From a virus: a stretch of DNA of 55,123 nt. How positions within the stretch are numbered: position 1 is the first letter of the stretch; every line of letters starts with the position of its first letter. The stretch spans positions 1-55,123 of IMG/VR virus record IMGVR_UViG_3300046477_000451; one strand, written 5' to 3'. Shown in pieces: positions 15,402 to 23,738 of this stretch. Both the position numbers and the translations under genes were made by a program. The notes below the pieces were generated by a model. That model was not told the origin of the DNA. It ran no database searches and was given only the letters and a program-made list of their open reading frames with translations.

Positions 15402-15704
15402 ATGGGAGTTCAGTACGACGACGAGGGGCCCCCGAGTAACGAGGCCATCCTCCGCGTCAAGAGTTCTTCGTCCGCCGCCAGCCTGGCCAGCGCCATTTCC
15501 CACGCCGTCTACGACGGTAAGCGGGTCACACTGCGGGCCATCGGGGCCGGTGCGGTAAACCAGGCCATGAAGGCTATCGCCATCGCGAACAGTTTCGTGG
15601 CCCCCCGGGGAATCGTGCTCGACTGCCGACCCGGATTCACGACCGTCACCACGCAGGACGCCGGGGATATCTCGGCCCTGCTGCTGCGGATCTTCGTTCA
15701 CTGA
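15402..15704 (+). CDS. SpoVS-like nucleic-acid-binding protein
   Basis: The 100-residue protein matches the SpoVS family: ILRVKSSSSAASLASAISHAVYDGKRVTLRAIGAGAVNQAMKAIAIANSFVAP, including the signature AIGAGAVNQA. SpoVS is an Alba-superfamily regulator of sporulation in Gram-positive bacteria and should bind nucleic acid. ATG follows AGGAG, behind the terminator of the previous run. Carriage by a phage of a sporulating host suggests interference with or use of host development, which is inference. Confidence 0.8.
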   Translation: MGVQYDDEGPPSNEAILRVKSSSSAASLASAISHAVYDGKRVTLRAIGAGAVNQAMKAIAIANSFVAPRGIVLDCRPGFTTVTTQDAGDISALLLRIFVH

Positions 15705-15760
15705 GGTTCTAATCCGCTGCCTTTCCGTCTTTACACTGGGTTTGATCCAGTGGAGGCGAA

Positions 15761-16039
15761 ATGAATGGTGTTTCGGACGGGCGGACAGGCTCGTTTTCGA
15801 CGGGAGCAATGGAGACAAAGTACCCGTCAGCGCAGCCGGTCCGTACTCAGCGCTTTACCCCGACGTCCGTCTTTGACGAAACCCAGGTACGCGGCTCCGC
15901 GAACGGTCTGGGTTCCGAGGACTACGAACGAAAGCGCATCGGCGGAGGTTTCGCACCCTCGCTGAACGGCGCCTCGTCGCAGACCTATGACAGCCGGTTG
16001 TGGATCGACAAGAACCCGTACCGCACCCTCGGCGGCTAA
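15761..16039 (+). CDS. Hypothetical protein, possible virion-associated
   Basis: The 92-residue protein starts ATG after GGAGGCG. It is polar, rich in Ser, Gly and Arg, and likely disordered. A small inverted repeat CACTGG/CCAGTG lies just upstream. It begins a run of polar proteins (15.8-24.5 kb) that share this composition and run through the endolysin. No domain is recognised. Confidence 0.65.
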   Translation: MNGVSDGRTGSFSTGAMETKYPSAQPVRTQRFTPTSVFDETQVRGSANGLGSEDYERKRIGGGFAPSLNGASSQTYDSRLWIDKNPYRTLGG

Positions 16040-16053
16040 CCAAGGAGCCAGCA

Positions 16054-16392
16054 GTGGCGAAGAAGAAGGACAACATCGTGACGACGGACAACCCGTCGCT
16101 GCGTCCGACCATGGGCACCGACGCCTCCCGGCTGGGCAACGTGGCCAAGCCGATCAAGGGCCGTTCCGTCCCGAAGAAGAACCAGGCCAAGGGTGGCTTC
16201 CTGGAGTCCGCGACGGCCACACACCGGGCCAGCGTTCAGGAGCGGATGGGCGCGACCCTGCGGCCGACCGCGATCCTCTACCAGGCCAACGCGGCCGAGG
16301 CCGGGGTCGTCCAGCGCAACGTCGTCACCGTCCCCTCTGCCGTCGGCAACCGGGACTTCTACCTGCGTCGCCAGTACCGACAGGGCCTCTGA
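16054..16392 (+). CDS. Basic hypothetical protein
   Basis: GTG at 16054 follows AAGGAG and gives 112 residues starting VAKKKDNIVTTDNPSL. It is Lys/Arg-rich with low-complexity segments and a predicted helix-strand C-terminus (LYQANAAEAGVVQRNVVTVPSAVGNRDFYLRRQYR). No family is recognised. It lies in the polar run before the endolysin. Confidence 0.65.
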   Translation: MAKKKDNIVTTDNPSLRPTMGTDASRLGNVAKPIKGRSVPKKNQAKGGFLESATATHRASVQERMGATLRPTAILYQANAAEAGVVQRNVVTVPSAVGNRDFYLRRQYRQGL

Positions 16393-16402
16393 GTAGGCAG
16401 CC

Positions 16403-16960
16403 ATGTCCAGTAACTGGCAGTACGCAACGCCGTACGCCATCGGACAGCCGGGCGCTCCAGTGCGCGCGAACGGAGGAGCCGGAACAGATGCGCTCTCCTT
16501 CCGCGATGGTCTGGACGCCCGGCGCGCTGCTATGGGCGCTCGAACGCCTTCAGCGGAGTACCCCGACGGCTACCTCGGCACGATCAACGACAGACGACGC
16601 GACCGCGTCATGGAGGGCGTTCAGAAGCGCCTGACCGACCGCAGCTACCAGCGCGGTGTCCACAAGGGCGACGTGATCGACCGCAGTGACTACTTCTGGC
16701 CGGACGTCGGCGGGGTCAACCCGCAGGCCGGTCTGGTCTACGAGGCCCAGGGCCTGAAGTGGACGCAGAAGGGCGACGTCACCGAGCGGCTGGCCCACAT
16801 GGGCAAGAACCAGGCGCTCTCCCCGGCCGAGATGGGTGCCCTTCAGCAGAAGTACGGCATCTCCGAGGTCATGGCCGACATCGACCCGGTCCGCAGCGAG
16901 CGCATGAAGAAGCTGCTGCCGTCCGCGTCGCCGTACAACTCGCCGGACCAGTGGAGGTGA
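16403..16960 (+). CDS. Hypothetical protein
   Basis: This 185-residue protein starts ATG. It is polar, with a DGYLGTINDRRRDRVMEGVQKRLTDRSYQRGVHKGDVIDRSDYFW segment and a helical C-terminal half (RLAHMGKNQALSPAEMGALQQKYGISEVMADI). It has no recognised fold. It is followed at once by a 36-residue gene and probably co-transcribed with it. Confidence 0.7.
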   Translation: MSSNWQYATPYAIGQPGAPVRANGGAGTDALSFRDGLDARRAAMGARTPSAEYPDGYLGTINDRRRDRVMEGVQKRLTDRSYQRGVHKGDVIDRSDYFWPDVGGVNPQAGLVYEAQGLKWTQKGDVTERLAHMGKNQALSPAEMGALQQKYGISEVMADIDPVRSERMKKLLPSASPYNSPDQWR

Positions 16961-16962
16961 CC

Positions 16963-17073
16963 GTGCGCAGCCAGGAATTCCGGGGCCAGATCCAGGCGAT
17001 CAAGAAGGCCACTCCGAAGAACCCGATGCAGTCCATACGTGACGCACAGAAGACCCAGGGATGTGGCGGCTGA
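16963..17073 (+). CDS. 36-residue hypothetical protein
   Basis: GTG at 16963 lies four bases after GGAGG and encodes a short basic peptide (VRSQEFRGQIQAIKKATPKNPMQSIRDAQKTQGCGG). Its stop overlaps the next ATG (TGATG). The strong ribosome site and coupled junction support it despite its length. Confidence 0.5.
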   Translation: MRSQEFRGQIQAIKKATPKNPMQSIRDAQKTQGCGG

Positions 17074-18323
17074 TGGCTGGCAAGACCCCCGCACAGAAGA
17101 GTGCGGACACCCGTGCCTACAACAAGACCGTCAAGGAGGCCACCGCCAAGCGGGAGACCTTCGAGGCGGCCAACCCTGAGCGGTTCAAGACCATCCAGGA
17201 CCAGCCCGGTGCCGGTAGCTCGCCACGGCAGTCGTACTCCCTGATGGGCAACACCGACAAGGCGCCGAACCTGCACGGCCAGATGGAACTGGCGGGTCCG
17301 GAGGGCTCCGACCTCTGGCACGGCCAGCACACCATGGCCCCGGTCAAGGACATGATGCCGGTCAACAAGCGGTGGGAGGACTTCGCCCCGCACGAGCAGG
17401 CCCGCGTGCTTCGCTCGGCCGCCAAGTTCGGCGTCACCCCCGACTCGGCTCACCGCGCGCTGGCCTCCCAGGTCGACCGCGCCTACGACCATGAGGGCGG
17501 GCATCACGACTCGTTCTACAGCCCGGCCCAGGACCACACCCGTGACGGCTCCCTGTCGCCGCGTGCGCGCCTGAAGGTGTCGGCCAAGGAGAACGGCGTC
17601 CCCTTCGGCGTCCAGGCCGCTGCGAACGCGATCACGTCCCCGCAGAACGTCTTCGTGCGGCCGGACAAGGAGACCGGCAGGGCCGTCTACCCCAACGACG
17701 AGGCGGCCAGCCACGCCATCCAGTGGGCGAAGTCCGGGAAGACCGGCGCCGAGTACCAGCACCACCCTGACTACTACGTCCCGCGTGAGGACAAGGTCGA
17801 GAAGACCGTCACCCGCAAGAACGGCTCCAAGGCGACCGAACTGGTCAAGAAGGACGGCGACACCCGGGCGTACCCGGTCAACGGCTACCCCCGTAACCAC
17901 GCCCTCGCGATCGACGTGACCCACCAGGTCCTCAACGGCAAGCAGTTGTCGAACGCGTGGAAGCCCACGGCCGGTGAGAAGGTCTCGGCCTATCACAACT
18001 CCTGGGTCGACCCCCACGGCTCTTCGCAGTTCTGGGTGTCCGACACGCACTCCGGTGGTGGCGCCTTCGCTCCGCACCTGGAGGACAAGAAGGGCTCCGG
18101 CAGCCAGCAGGCGTACATGGGCATCAAGGGTATTCACGCCTTCCACGACCACGTCGCCCGGAACGTGATGTCCGAGCGGGGCCTGAATTCGCTGACCAAC
18201 ATGCAGTCCGCGCAGTGGAGCGAGGAGAAGCGGCGCCGAGGCGACAACCACGACGCGTCGCTTAATACCTACGGCAAGCACCTTAATACCGAGGTCCACC
18301 CGGGCCAGCAGAAGTTGTTCTGA
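17073..18323 (+). CDS. Large polar hypothetical protein
   Basis: The 416-residue protein starts ATG at TGATG. Residues 1-50 are a basic helix. The middle has FAPHEQARVLRSAAKFGVTPDSAHRALASQVDRAYDHEGGHHDSFYS and VPFGVQAAANAITSPQNVFVRP, and the C-terminal half contains a His-rich segment and SHAIQWAKSGKTG. It looks globular with histidines that could bind metal, but no family was recognised. Two 9-mer copies 21 bp apart (18261, 18282) encode SLNTYGKHLNTEVH at the C-terminal end, the only tandem pair in the window. Confidence 0.7.
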   Translation: MAGKTPAQKSADTRAYNKTVKEATAKRETFEAANPERFKTIQDQPGAGSSPRQSYSLMGNTDKAPNLHGQMELAGPEGSDLWHGQHTMAPVKDMMPVNKRWEDFAPHEQARVLRSAAKFGVTPDSAHRALASQVDRAYDHEGGHHDSFYSPAQDHTRDGSLSPRARLKVSAKENGVPFGVQAAANAITSPQNVFVRPDKETGRAVYPNDEAASHAIQWAKSGKTGAEYQHHPDYYVPREDKVEKTVTRKNGSKATELVKKDGDTRAYPVNGYPRNHALAIDVTHQVLNGKQLSNAWKPTAGEKVSAYHNSWVDPHGSSQFWVSDTHSGGGAFAPHLEDKKGSGSQQAYMGIKGIHAFHDHVARNVMSERGLNSLTNMQSAQWSEEKRRRGDNHDASLNTYGKHLNTEVHPGQQKLF

Positions 18324-18622
18324 TGCAGAACGCGGATTCCGTCTACGACAGGACGCATCCGTGGGACTCCCTCCCTGAGCGGATTCTCACGGATGCGCTT
18401 TCCGTCGCCAACATTCCGGGCGATGTACTCGCGCTCCAGAGTGCACCGCCCCCGGTCGTCCGGCCTCTTTTCCCTCCGAGGTTCGGATACAGAGACACGG
18501 CCCTCGGAATTGAGGACGTGCTCCAGGTAGACAAGGTGTATCCATCGCCCTCGACGAACTCCTATACGGGAACTCAGGGCGGATACTCTGGTAGTTCAAG
18601 GCCAACCATCGGGGGCTTTTAA
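18323..18622 (+). CDS. Hypothetical proline-rich protein
   Basis: The 99-residue protein starts ATG at TGATG and stops at TAATG. It is Pro/Ser/Tyr-rich with PPPVVRPLFPPRFGYRD and a C-terminal STNSYTGTQGGYSGSSRP tail. It appears disordered or partly extended, and no domain is recognised. Confidence 0.65.
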   Translation: MQNADSVYDRTHPWDSLPERILTDALSVANIPGDVLALQSAPPPVVRPLFPPRFGYRDTALGIEDVLQVDKVYPSPSTNSYTGTQGGYSGSSRPTIGGF

Positions 18623-18789
18623 TGTCCACCAAGCACAAGACACACCGTGCCGATGACAAGCGCCGCGCCGGAATGTCGGACAACGTGCGCTGGAAGGCAC
18701 AGGCAGGGTCGACCGGCTCGGCCAGGCCGCTGGCGATATTCAACGACCGGCGCGACGGCAAGAACGGCAACGGAAAGCGAGCGAAGTAA
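18622..18789 (+). CDS. Small basic protein
   Basis: ATG at TAATG; 55 residues, rich in Lys and Arg (STKHKTHRADDKRRAGM...KNGNGKRAK), ending at another TAATG. It is probably nucleic-acid-associated by charge alone. The two coupled junctions support it as a gene. Confidence 0.65.
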   Translation: MSTKHKTHRADDKRRAGMSDNVRWKAQAGSTGSARPLAIFNDRRDGKNGNGKRAK

Positions 18790-19037
18790 TGGCGTACGCA
18801 CCCTCGCGTTCGATGAACGCGGAACTGAATGAGGGCGCCACCGACGGCAAGTACAAGAAGATCGTCGTCGACCGTGGCGGCCTGGGTGTGGCGCAGTCGG
18901 ACACCGTCCGCCACCGCGTCGACCTCAACGACGTCTGGTACGGCCGTCACGAGGACGAGGTCAAGGTCCGCCCCGACGGCAAGGCCGTCCACACACCCAA
19001 CTACGTCTCCACCCCTCCGAGCCAGGCAGGATTCTGA
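18789..19037 (+). CDS. Hypothetical protein
   Basis: The 82-residue protein starts ATG at TAATG. The core YKKIVVDRGGLGVAQSDTVRHRVDLNDVWYGRHEDEVKVRPDG looks like a small beta fold. No family was found. It immediately precedes the endolysin gene. Confidence 0.7.
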   Translation: MAYAPSRSMNAELNEGATDGKYKKIVVDRGGLGVAQSDTVRHRVDLNDVWYGRHEDEVKVRPDGKAVHTPNYVSTPPSQAGF

Positions 19038-19042
19038 GTCTG

Positions 19043-20023
19043 ATGTCCCTCCACGGAGTCGACCTCTCCAACAACAACGACGCCGCGCACATCGCTGCGG
19101 CCATCGCCAGCAAGAACAACGCGTTCATCATCGCCAAGGCGTCCGAGGGCGAGCACACGGGCGACACGAAGCACGCAGGCATCGTCAAAGCGACCCGGGC
19201 GGCGAAGAAGGCCCTGGGCCACTACCACTTCGCCCACCCCACCCAGGACGCGACGACGGAGGCCAAGCACTTCCTGTCCGCTGCGGGCGCCCTGCCCGGT
19301 GAGGTCCTGGCGCTCGACCTGGAGGCTTCCGAAGGCTCCTGGAGCCAGCGTCTGCACTACGCACTGACGTGGCTCGCGTACGTCAAGGCGCAGACCAAGG
19401 CGGCGCCGTTCATCTACACGTACACCTCCTACCTCACCGGCCTGCTCGGTGTGGCTTCGGACGCGCAGAAGAAGGAACTGCGGTCCTACCCGCTGTGGGT
19501 GGCCGACCCGAACAACCCGGCCGGGCACCCGCTGACCGAGGGCTGGTCGACCTGGACCGTGCACCAGTACGGCATCGTCGGCAACGTCGACCAGAACCTG
19601 CTGAACGGGGACCTTAATACCTGGAAGGCCCTGGCCATCCCGGTGAAGGCGGCCCCCAAGCCGACCCCGGCTCCCGCTCCGGCGCCCAAGCCGACCCCCG
19701 CTCCTGCTCCTGCTCCAACCCCTGCGAAGGCGTACACGATGGTGATCTTCGGCGAGAACATCGACTCCATGACCGCTGCGGCGGCCACTGACGCGTTCCA
19801 GCCCAAGGGTGCCGTCGCTACCGGTCGCGTGGACGTCGCGAAGGCTGCTCTGGCTGCTGGTGACGTCGTCGTCGCGGTCGGCGGCCCGGCCAACGTGGCC
19901 CTGGGCTACACGCACGCGAAGTCCGGCACGGTCGCCATCTCCGGCAAGAAGGTCGCCGTCCAGGGCGCCACGGCCGGTGACTCCTACGTGCTGCTCGGCC
20001 GCTACCTGGCCACCGGCAAGTAA
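19043..20023 (+). CDS. GH25 endolysin with C-terminal wall-binding domain
   Basis: The 326-residue protein begins with a GH25 muramidase domain: GVDLSNNN (catalytic region Asp), FIIAKASEGEH, GHYHFAHP, LALDLEAS (catalytic D-x-E) and YPLWVADP...TVHQYG. These enzymes cleave the MurNAc-GlcNAc bond to release progeny. A Pro/Ala linker (KPTPAPAP repeats, about 203-225) leads to a domain of VFGENIDSMTAAAA..FQPKGAVATGRVDVAKAALAAGDVVVAVGGPA, resembling cell-wall-binding repeat 2. There is no signal peptide. The 9-mer at 19613 encodes DLNTWKA at the domain end before the linker. Confidence 0.92.
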   Translation: MSLHGVDLSNNNDAAHIAAAIASKNNAFIIAKASEGEHTGDTKHAGIVKATRAAKKALGHYHFAHPTQDATTEAKHFLSAAGALPGEVLALDLEASEGSWSQRLHYALTWLAYVKAQTKAAPFIYTYTSYLTGLLGVASDAQKKELRSYPLWVADPNNPAGHPLTEGWSTWTVHQYGIVGNVDQNLLNGDLNTWKALAIPVKAAPKPTPAPAPAPKPTPAPAPAPTPAKAYTMVIFGENIDSMTAAAATDAFQPKGAVATGRVDVAKAALAAGDVVVAVGGPANVALGYTHAKSGTVAISGKKVAVQGATAGDSYVLLGRYLATGK

Positions 20024-20037
20024 CCCACTTCGTTACG

Positions 20038-20082
20038 GCATCCCCATTACGTCTTCCAATGGCGTAATGGGGATGCTATGTT
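20038..20082 (+). promoter_or_regulatory. Promoter overlapped by 14-bp inverted repeat
   Basis: TTCCAA (20054-20059), 17-bp spacer, extended -10 TGC-TATGTT (20077-20082). GCATCCCCATTACG (20038-20051) is exactly repeated inverted at 20063-20076, covering the -35 and spacer. The same palindrome could terminate the endolysin transcript. A TTACGGC element is at 20033. Confidence 0.6.
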
Positions 20083-20115
20083 TGGTCCCTGAACAGCCCC
20101 TTGAGGAAGGACACC

Positions 20116-20601
20116 ATGGCCGAGCACGTACGGCTCCTGCTCTGTAAGACCTGCGGCAGCCTTGAAGAACTGCCCGACTACGAGGGTGACCCGAGCCGGG
20201 ACTTCCTCCTCGAAGCCCTGGTCCAGAAGCACCCCGACCACATTGCCCACCCGCTGATGCGCGTGGAGAAGAAGCACTGGGACAGCCCCTCCACCCGAGA
20301 CGCTGTCATCGCGAAGATCCGGGAGAACACGGGCCACACCGGCTTCGACCCGGCGTTCTACAACGCGAAGAACACCTTCCAGGAAGACGCCCACGCCTGC
20401 TGGACCAAGCACCTGCGCAACCCGGGCTGCAACGACTACAAGACCGCGTCCAAGCGGCTCACGCCGGACACAGCCGCCGAGCGCAAGGCGGCGGGCCTGC
20501 CTAAGTACCGCAGCGCCCAGGACCGCTACCTGTGCGAGTTCTGCCCGGTGCACACCCTCGTGGTCCAGGCGGCCCGCGAGAAGGCCGGACTCTACAAGTA
20601 A
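20116..20601 (+). CDS. Cys-rich putative zinc protein
   Basis: ATG follows GAGGAAGGA and gives 161 residues. N-terminal LLLCKTCGSLEEL and C-terminal RYLCEFCPVHTLV could form zinc sites; the middle is helical with a conserved-looking HACWTKHLRNPGCNDYKTASKRL. It has no identified family. It is the first gene behind the palindromic promoter at 20054. Confidence 0.7.
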   Translation: MAEHVRLLLCKTCGSLEELPDYEGDPSRDFLLEALVQKHPDHIAHPLMRVEKKHWDSPSTRDAVIAKIRENTGHTGFDPAFYNAKNTFQEDAHACWTKHLRNPGCNDYKTASKRLTPDTAAERKAAGLPKYRSAQDRYLCEFCPVHTLVVQAAREKAGLYK

Positions 20602-20630
20602 CCCCACCCGAACCAAACTTGGAGCACTAC

Positions 20631-21020
20631 ATGCCCAACGTCCCGATCCTCGGACAGACCAGCAGCGCCGACAAGCCGCTTAATACCGACGACCTCACGC
20701 CCGAGCAGCGTGAGGCACTGGCCAAGATGGCCGAGGAGAACCCGCCCGCCGAGGACGAGATCAGCACCCCCGTCACCACCGCGTTCATCGTCGCCATCGG
20801 GCTGGACGGTGCGGTCGTGGCCACCTCCGACCTCACCCAGCAGTACGCCCCCCGGCGCGGCGCCACCCCCGACGACATCTACGGCGCAGCCTCCGTCGTG
20901 CTGAAGGACCTCCAGGTCATGGAGACGGCCCAGAGGACCCAGCAGGCGATGATGATGATGGGCCAGGCCATGCAGCAGCAGGCCCAGGAGGCCGCCCTCC
21001 GCTCGCGCCTGAAACTCTGA
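20631..21020 (+). CDS. Hypothetical protein with Met/Gln-rich tail
   Basis: ATG follows TTGGAG and gives 129 residues. A globular core ISTPVTTAFIVAIGLDGAVVATSDL...RRGATPDDIYGAASVVLKDL is followed by a helical Met/Gln tail (QQAMMMMGQAMQQQAQE). The 9-mer at 20679 encodes PLNTDDL in the N-terminal extension. It may be a virion or scaffold-like protein, but this is only composition. Confidence 0.65.
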   Translation: MPNVPILGQTSSADKPLNTDDLTPEQREALAKMAEENPPAEDEISTPVTTAFIVAIGLDGAVVATSDLTQQYAPRRGATPDDIYGAASVVLKDLQVMETAQRTQQAMMMMGQAMQQQAQEAALRSRLKL

Positions 21021-21036
21021 CGGAAATAGCAACTAT

Positions 21037-21082
21037 AAAGCCCCCAGTCTCCCTCCATATCGGATTGGATTCTGGGGGCTTT
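21037..21082 (+). terminator. Factor-independent terminator
   Basis: AAAGCCCCCAG (21037-21047) pairs exactly with 21072-21082, ending in TTTCCCT. It separates the 20.1-21.0 kb pair from the next gene. Confidence 0.7.
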
Positions 21083-21107
21083 CCCTATTCCAGCTAGAAT
21101 CGAAACC

Positions 21108-22100
21108 ATGGCCGGATACGAGTTCTACCTCAATCGAGCAATCACCCAGGGAGAGCAGCCCGATATTCACTCGGGAGCCTCTGGGTATTTCAGCACGCCC
21201 CAGGCAGGGCTCGACCCGCACATCTTCGACGGGGACCACATCAAGCCGGACGTCCGGGACCACATCCTCGGCGTCCTTAATACCTACCTCGACGGTCGCT
21301 ACCAGGGGGTTCGTACCTGGCTGGCCGCCTGGCTGGCCGGGTCCGGCATCTCCTTCCAGTGGGCTGGGGACCGGGGTAACGGCGACCTCGACGTGCTGTT
21401 CGGAATTGACTTCCCGAAGTTCTACGAGATGAACCCCACCTACCAGGGCGTCTCCGAAGCCGAATTCTCCGACCTGATGAACTCGGACCTGAAGAAGAAC
21501 CTGTGGCCGCGCACCGCGACCACCGATTTCCACGGCCAGGTCTACGAGGTCACCTACTACCTGAACCCGGGCACCACGGCGAATTCCATCGCGGCCATCA
21601 ACCCGTACGCCGCCTACAACCTCACCCACGACCGCTGGGACATCCGGCCGCCGTCCCTGCCCGCCGACCCGCACAGCCTGTACCCGAAGCACTGGTGGGA
21701 CGCCGTGCAGACGGAGGAGGCCCACGCCCGCACGCTGGTCGAGCGCTACAACCACCTGCGCAAGACGGCCTCCAGCGCCTCCCCGAACTCCGCCACGTGG
21801 CAGAACTCCCTCGCCTCCCAGAAGATCGTCGTCCAGCAGGCCAAGGCCCTCTTCGACGACATCCACCTCGGCCGCCGACAGGCTTTCGGCCCTGGGGGAT
21901 CCGGCTACGGCGACTACTACAACTTCCGCTGGCAGGCACACAAGCAGCAGGGCACCGTACAGGCCCTGAACGCTCTCGCCACAGCGGACGTCGAGGCCCA
22001 CAAGGCGCAGGAGACCGACCTGTACGGGGCTCCGCTCGATGACGCCGCCACCGCGCTCGCGAAGGCGGCTCTTTGGAACACCCCTTACCGGAGGTCGTAA
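21108..22100 (+). CDS. Nucleotidyltransferase-fold-like protein
   Basis: The 330-residue protein starts ATG. WLAGSGISFQWAGDRGNGDLDVLFGIDFPKF resembles the G-S/D-x(n)-D-x-D core of the polbeta nucleotidyltransferase fold, and VYEVTYYLNPGT may be the third strand. The C-terminal 130 residues are helical. A transferase could modify nucleotides or RNA. The 9-mer at 21276 encodes VLNTYLDGR before the core. The family is suggested by pattern, not firm. Confidence 0.5.
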   Translation: MAGYEFYLNRAITQGEQPDIHSGASGYFSTPQAGLDPHIFDGDHIKPDVRDHILGVLNTYLDGRYQGVRTWLAAWLAGSGISFQWAGDRGNGDLDVLFGIDFPKFYEMNPTYQGVSEAEFSDLMNSDLKKNLWPRTATTDFHGQVYEVTYYLNPGTTANSIAAINPYAAYNLTHDRWDIRPPSLPADPHSLYPKHWWDAVQTEEAHARTLVERYNHLRKTASSASPNSATWQNSLASQKIVVQQAKALFDDIHLGRRQAFGPGGSGYGDYYNFRWQAHKQQGTVQALNALATADVEAHKAQETDLYGAPLDDAATALAKAALWNTPYRRS

Positions 22101-22949
22101 ATGGCCCTCTCCCAGCGAAAGCCTGTCGCCGGGCCGCAGTTCGAACAGACCGCCCTGCCTGTCCCACTCGACGGCAGGACGTCCCCGCAGGCGAAGAAGC
22201 AGACCGCACTGCGCGCCCAGTACCACCTGACGCGCGATACGCCGCTGCACCTTCAAACGCACTACAAGCCCGGCGCGCTTAATATCCCGCATCCCGCTCC
22301 CCACCCGGGCGGGATGCACACCAAGGTCACCACCATCGGCTCCCCGCGCGACCACGACCTGATCCACGACGAGGAGCGCACCAACTACCCCCAGTCCGAG
22401 GGGCAGATGGTCATGGGCCCGCCGCACAACCCGCAGCAGTTCGGGCACCTGGACGGCCACGGCAACGTCGTCGACCCCAAGGTCACCGACCGTTGGTACG
22501 AGAAGCACGGCCCGCAGATGAGCCACGGCAACGAGGCGTTCTGGAACAAGCACGCCACGGTGCAGCGCATCAGCACCAGCTCGGTGCTGCACACCGGCCA
22601 GACCGCGTTCGAGACCGGCTCCCACTCGTACATCACCGGCCCGCTCGACGCCGATCACCCGCACGTCAAGGTGGTCGTCCAGGGCGGCACGCCGTACGTC
22701 GCCGACGCGCACCACCGGCTGGCAGAAGCGCGCGGCCGGGGAGACACCCACGTCGGCGCCCACGTGCTCAACCTGGACCAGTTCAAGCCCGAGCAACTGC
22801 CGAAGATCAAGAAGAAGGCGGCCCCCGAGGACGTCGTCGAGCACCTGGTCAAGCACCACGGCTACAGCCCGAACATGAACGCCAAGAACGCCTTCCAGAC
22901 GCACGAGACCGAGCACCGCCTCGGCCTCCACGAGCACGAGCACGGGTGA
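22101..22949 (+). CDS. ParB/sulfiredoxin-like domain protein
   Basis: The 282-residue protein starts ATG right after the previous stop. The region HVKVVVQGGTPYVADAHHRLAEARGRGDTHVGAHVLNLDQF has the ParB-like pattern (G..YV.DAHHR..A), which binds DNA or cleaves nucleotides. The N-terminus is polar and Pro-rich. The C-terminal EHRLGLHEHEHG is His-rich. The 9-mer variant at 22278 (ending TC) encodes ALNIPHP. The function as partition, nuclease or scaffold is open. Confidence 0.55.
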   Translation: MALSQRKPVAGPQFEQTALPVPLDGRTSPQAKKQTALRAQYHLTRDTPLHLQTHYKPGALNIPHPAPHPGGMHTKVTTIGSPRDHDLIHDEERTNYPQSEGQMVMGPPHNPQQFGHLDGHGNVVDPKVTDRWYEKHGPQMSHGNEAFWNKHATVQRISTSSVLHTGQTAFETGSHSYITGPLDADHPHVKVVVQGGTPYVADAHHRLAEARGRGDTHVGAHVLNLDQFKPEQLPKIKKKAAPEDVVEHLVKHHGYSPNMNAKNAFQTHETEHRLGLHEHEHG

Positions 22950-22956
22950 CGGCGCC

Positions 22957-23451
22957 ATGACTGCAACCGTCGCCATCGTCATCGAAGGAGTGCTCTCCCG
23001 CGAGGTAGGAGACGCCGTCATCCACCAGGGCCAGCGCCTGTACTGGGGCCTGATGGAGTCCTACAAGGTCGCCCTGATCAGCGACAGCGAGGACGCCGAG
23101 TACATCCAGCACTGGCTGCGCGTCAACGGCTTCAACAAGCACCCCTACCTCACCCTCGCCCAGGCCCTGGACCCCGAGGATCCAGCCGAACGCAGGATGC
23201 GGCAGATCGCCCGGCTCCGGCAGGCCGGATGCAACGTCGAGCTGCTGATCGAGCCCAATCCCCAGATCGCTGCGCACGTCATGGCGTCCGGGATCGGGGT
23301 CCTGAACTACCTGCACCCCAACTACTCCTCCCCGCGCTTCCGGCCGGACTACCGCGACACCGTCACGCCCTGGTCCGCACTGGTCGGCGAGGTGGAGCGG
23401 CAACGAGCACTACGCGAAGAAGACCCGAGACCACACATGGAGATCCTGTGA
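22957..23451 (+). CDS. HAD-like hypothetical protein
   Basis: The 164-residue protein starts ATG. AIVIEGVLSREVGD recalls the HAD motif I site but lacks the DxD aspartates, and KVALISDSEDAEYIQHWLRVNGF may match motif II. Later segments (ELLIEPNPQIAAHVMASGIGVLNYLHP) resemble a Rossmann-like fold. If HAD-derived it is probably inactive. Its stop overlaps the next GTG. Confidence 0.5.
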   Translation: MTATVAIVIEGVLSREVGDAVIHQGQRLYWGLMESYKVALISDSEDAEYIQHWLRVNGFNKHPYLTLAQALDPEDPAERRMRQIARLRQAGCNVELLIEPNPQIAAHVMASGIGVLNYLHPNYSSPRFRPDYRDTVTPWSALVGEVERQRALREEDPRPHMEIL

Positions 23452-23738
23452 CCCTCACCCTGGTAATCGAGATCGCCCGCATGCTCAACGCCCTCGTCGG
23501 CGCCGCCTTCTCGGCCCTGCTGCTGCGGGCCACCCTCCCTGTCTGGCGCCAGCTCGGCGCCGCAGAGAAGTGGCTGTCGGCCGCTCTGTTCCTCTACAGC
23601 GCCAACGTCGCTGTCTTCTGCGCCGTCTTCTGGACCTCGCCCTCCTCCGGCCGGTCCTGGATCAACGTCGGCTTCCTCCTCTCCCTCCTCGCCGCGCACC
23701 GCTACCTCTACTTCGTCCGAAGGGACACACGACCATGA
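23448..23738 (+). CDS. Small membrane protein, holin candidate
   Basis: GTG at GTGA gives 96 residues with three predicted transmembrane helices (LVIEIARMLNALVGAAFSALLLRA, WLSAALFLYSANVAVFCAVFW, WINVGFLLSLLAAHRYLYF) and a basic C-terminus. Holins have such size and topology, and the endolysin is 3.4 kb upstream in the same direction. The link is by topology only; a membrane anchor or unrelated protein is possible. Confidence 0.55.
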   Translation: MTLTLVIEIARMLNALVGAAFSALLLRATLPVWRQLGAAEKWLSAALFLYSANVAVFCAVFWTSPSSGRSWINVGFLLSLLAAHRYLYFVRRDTRP

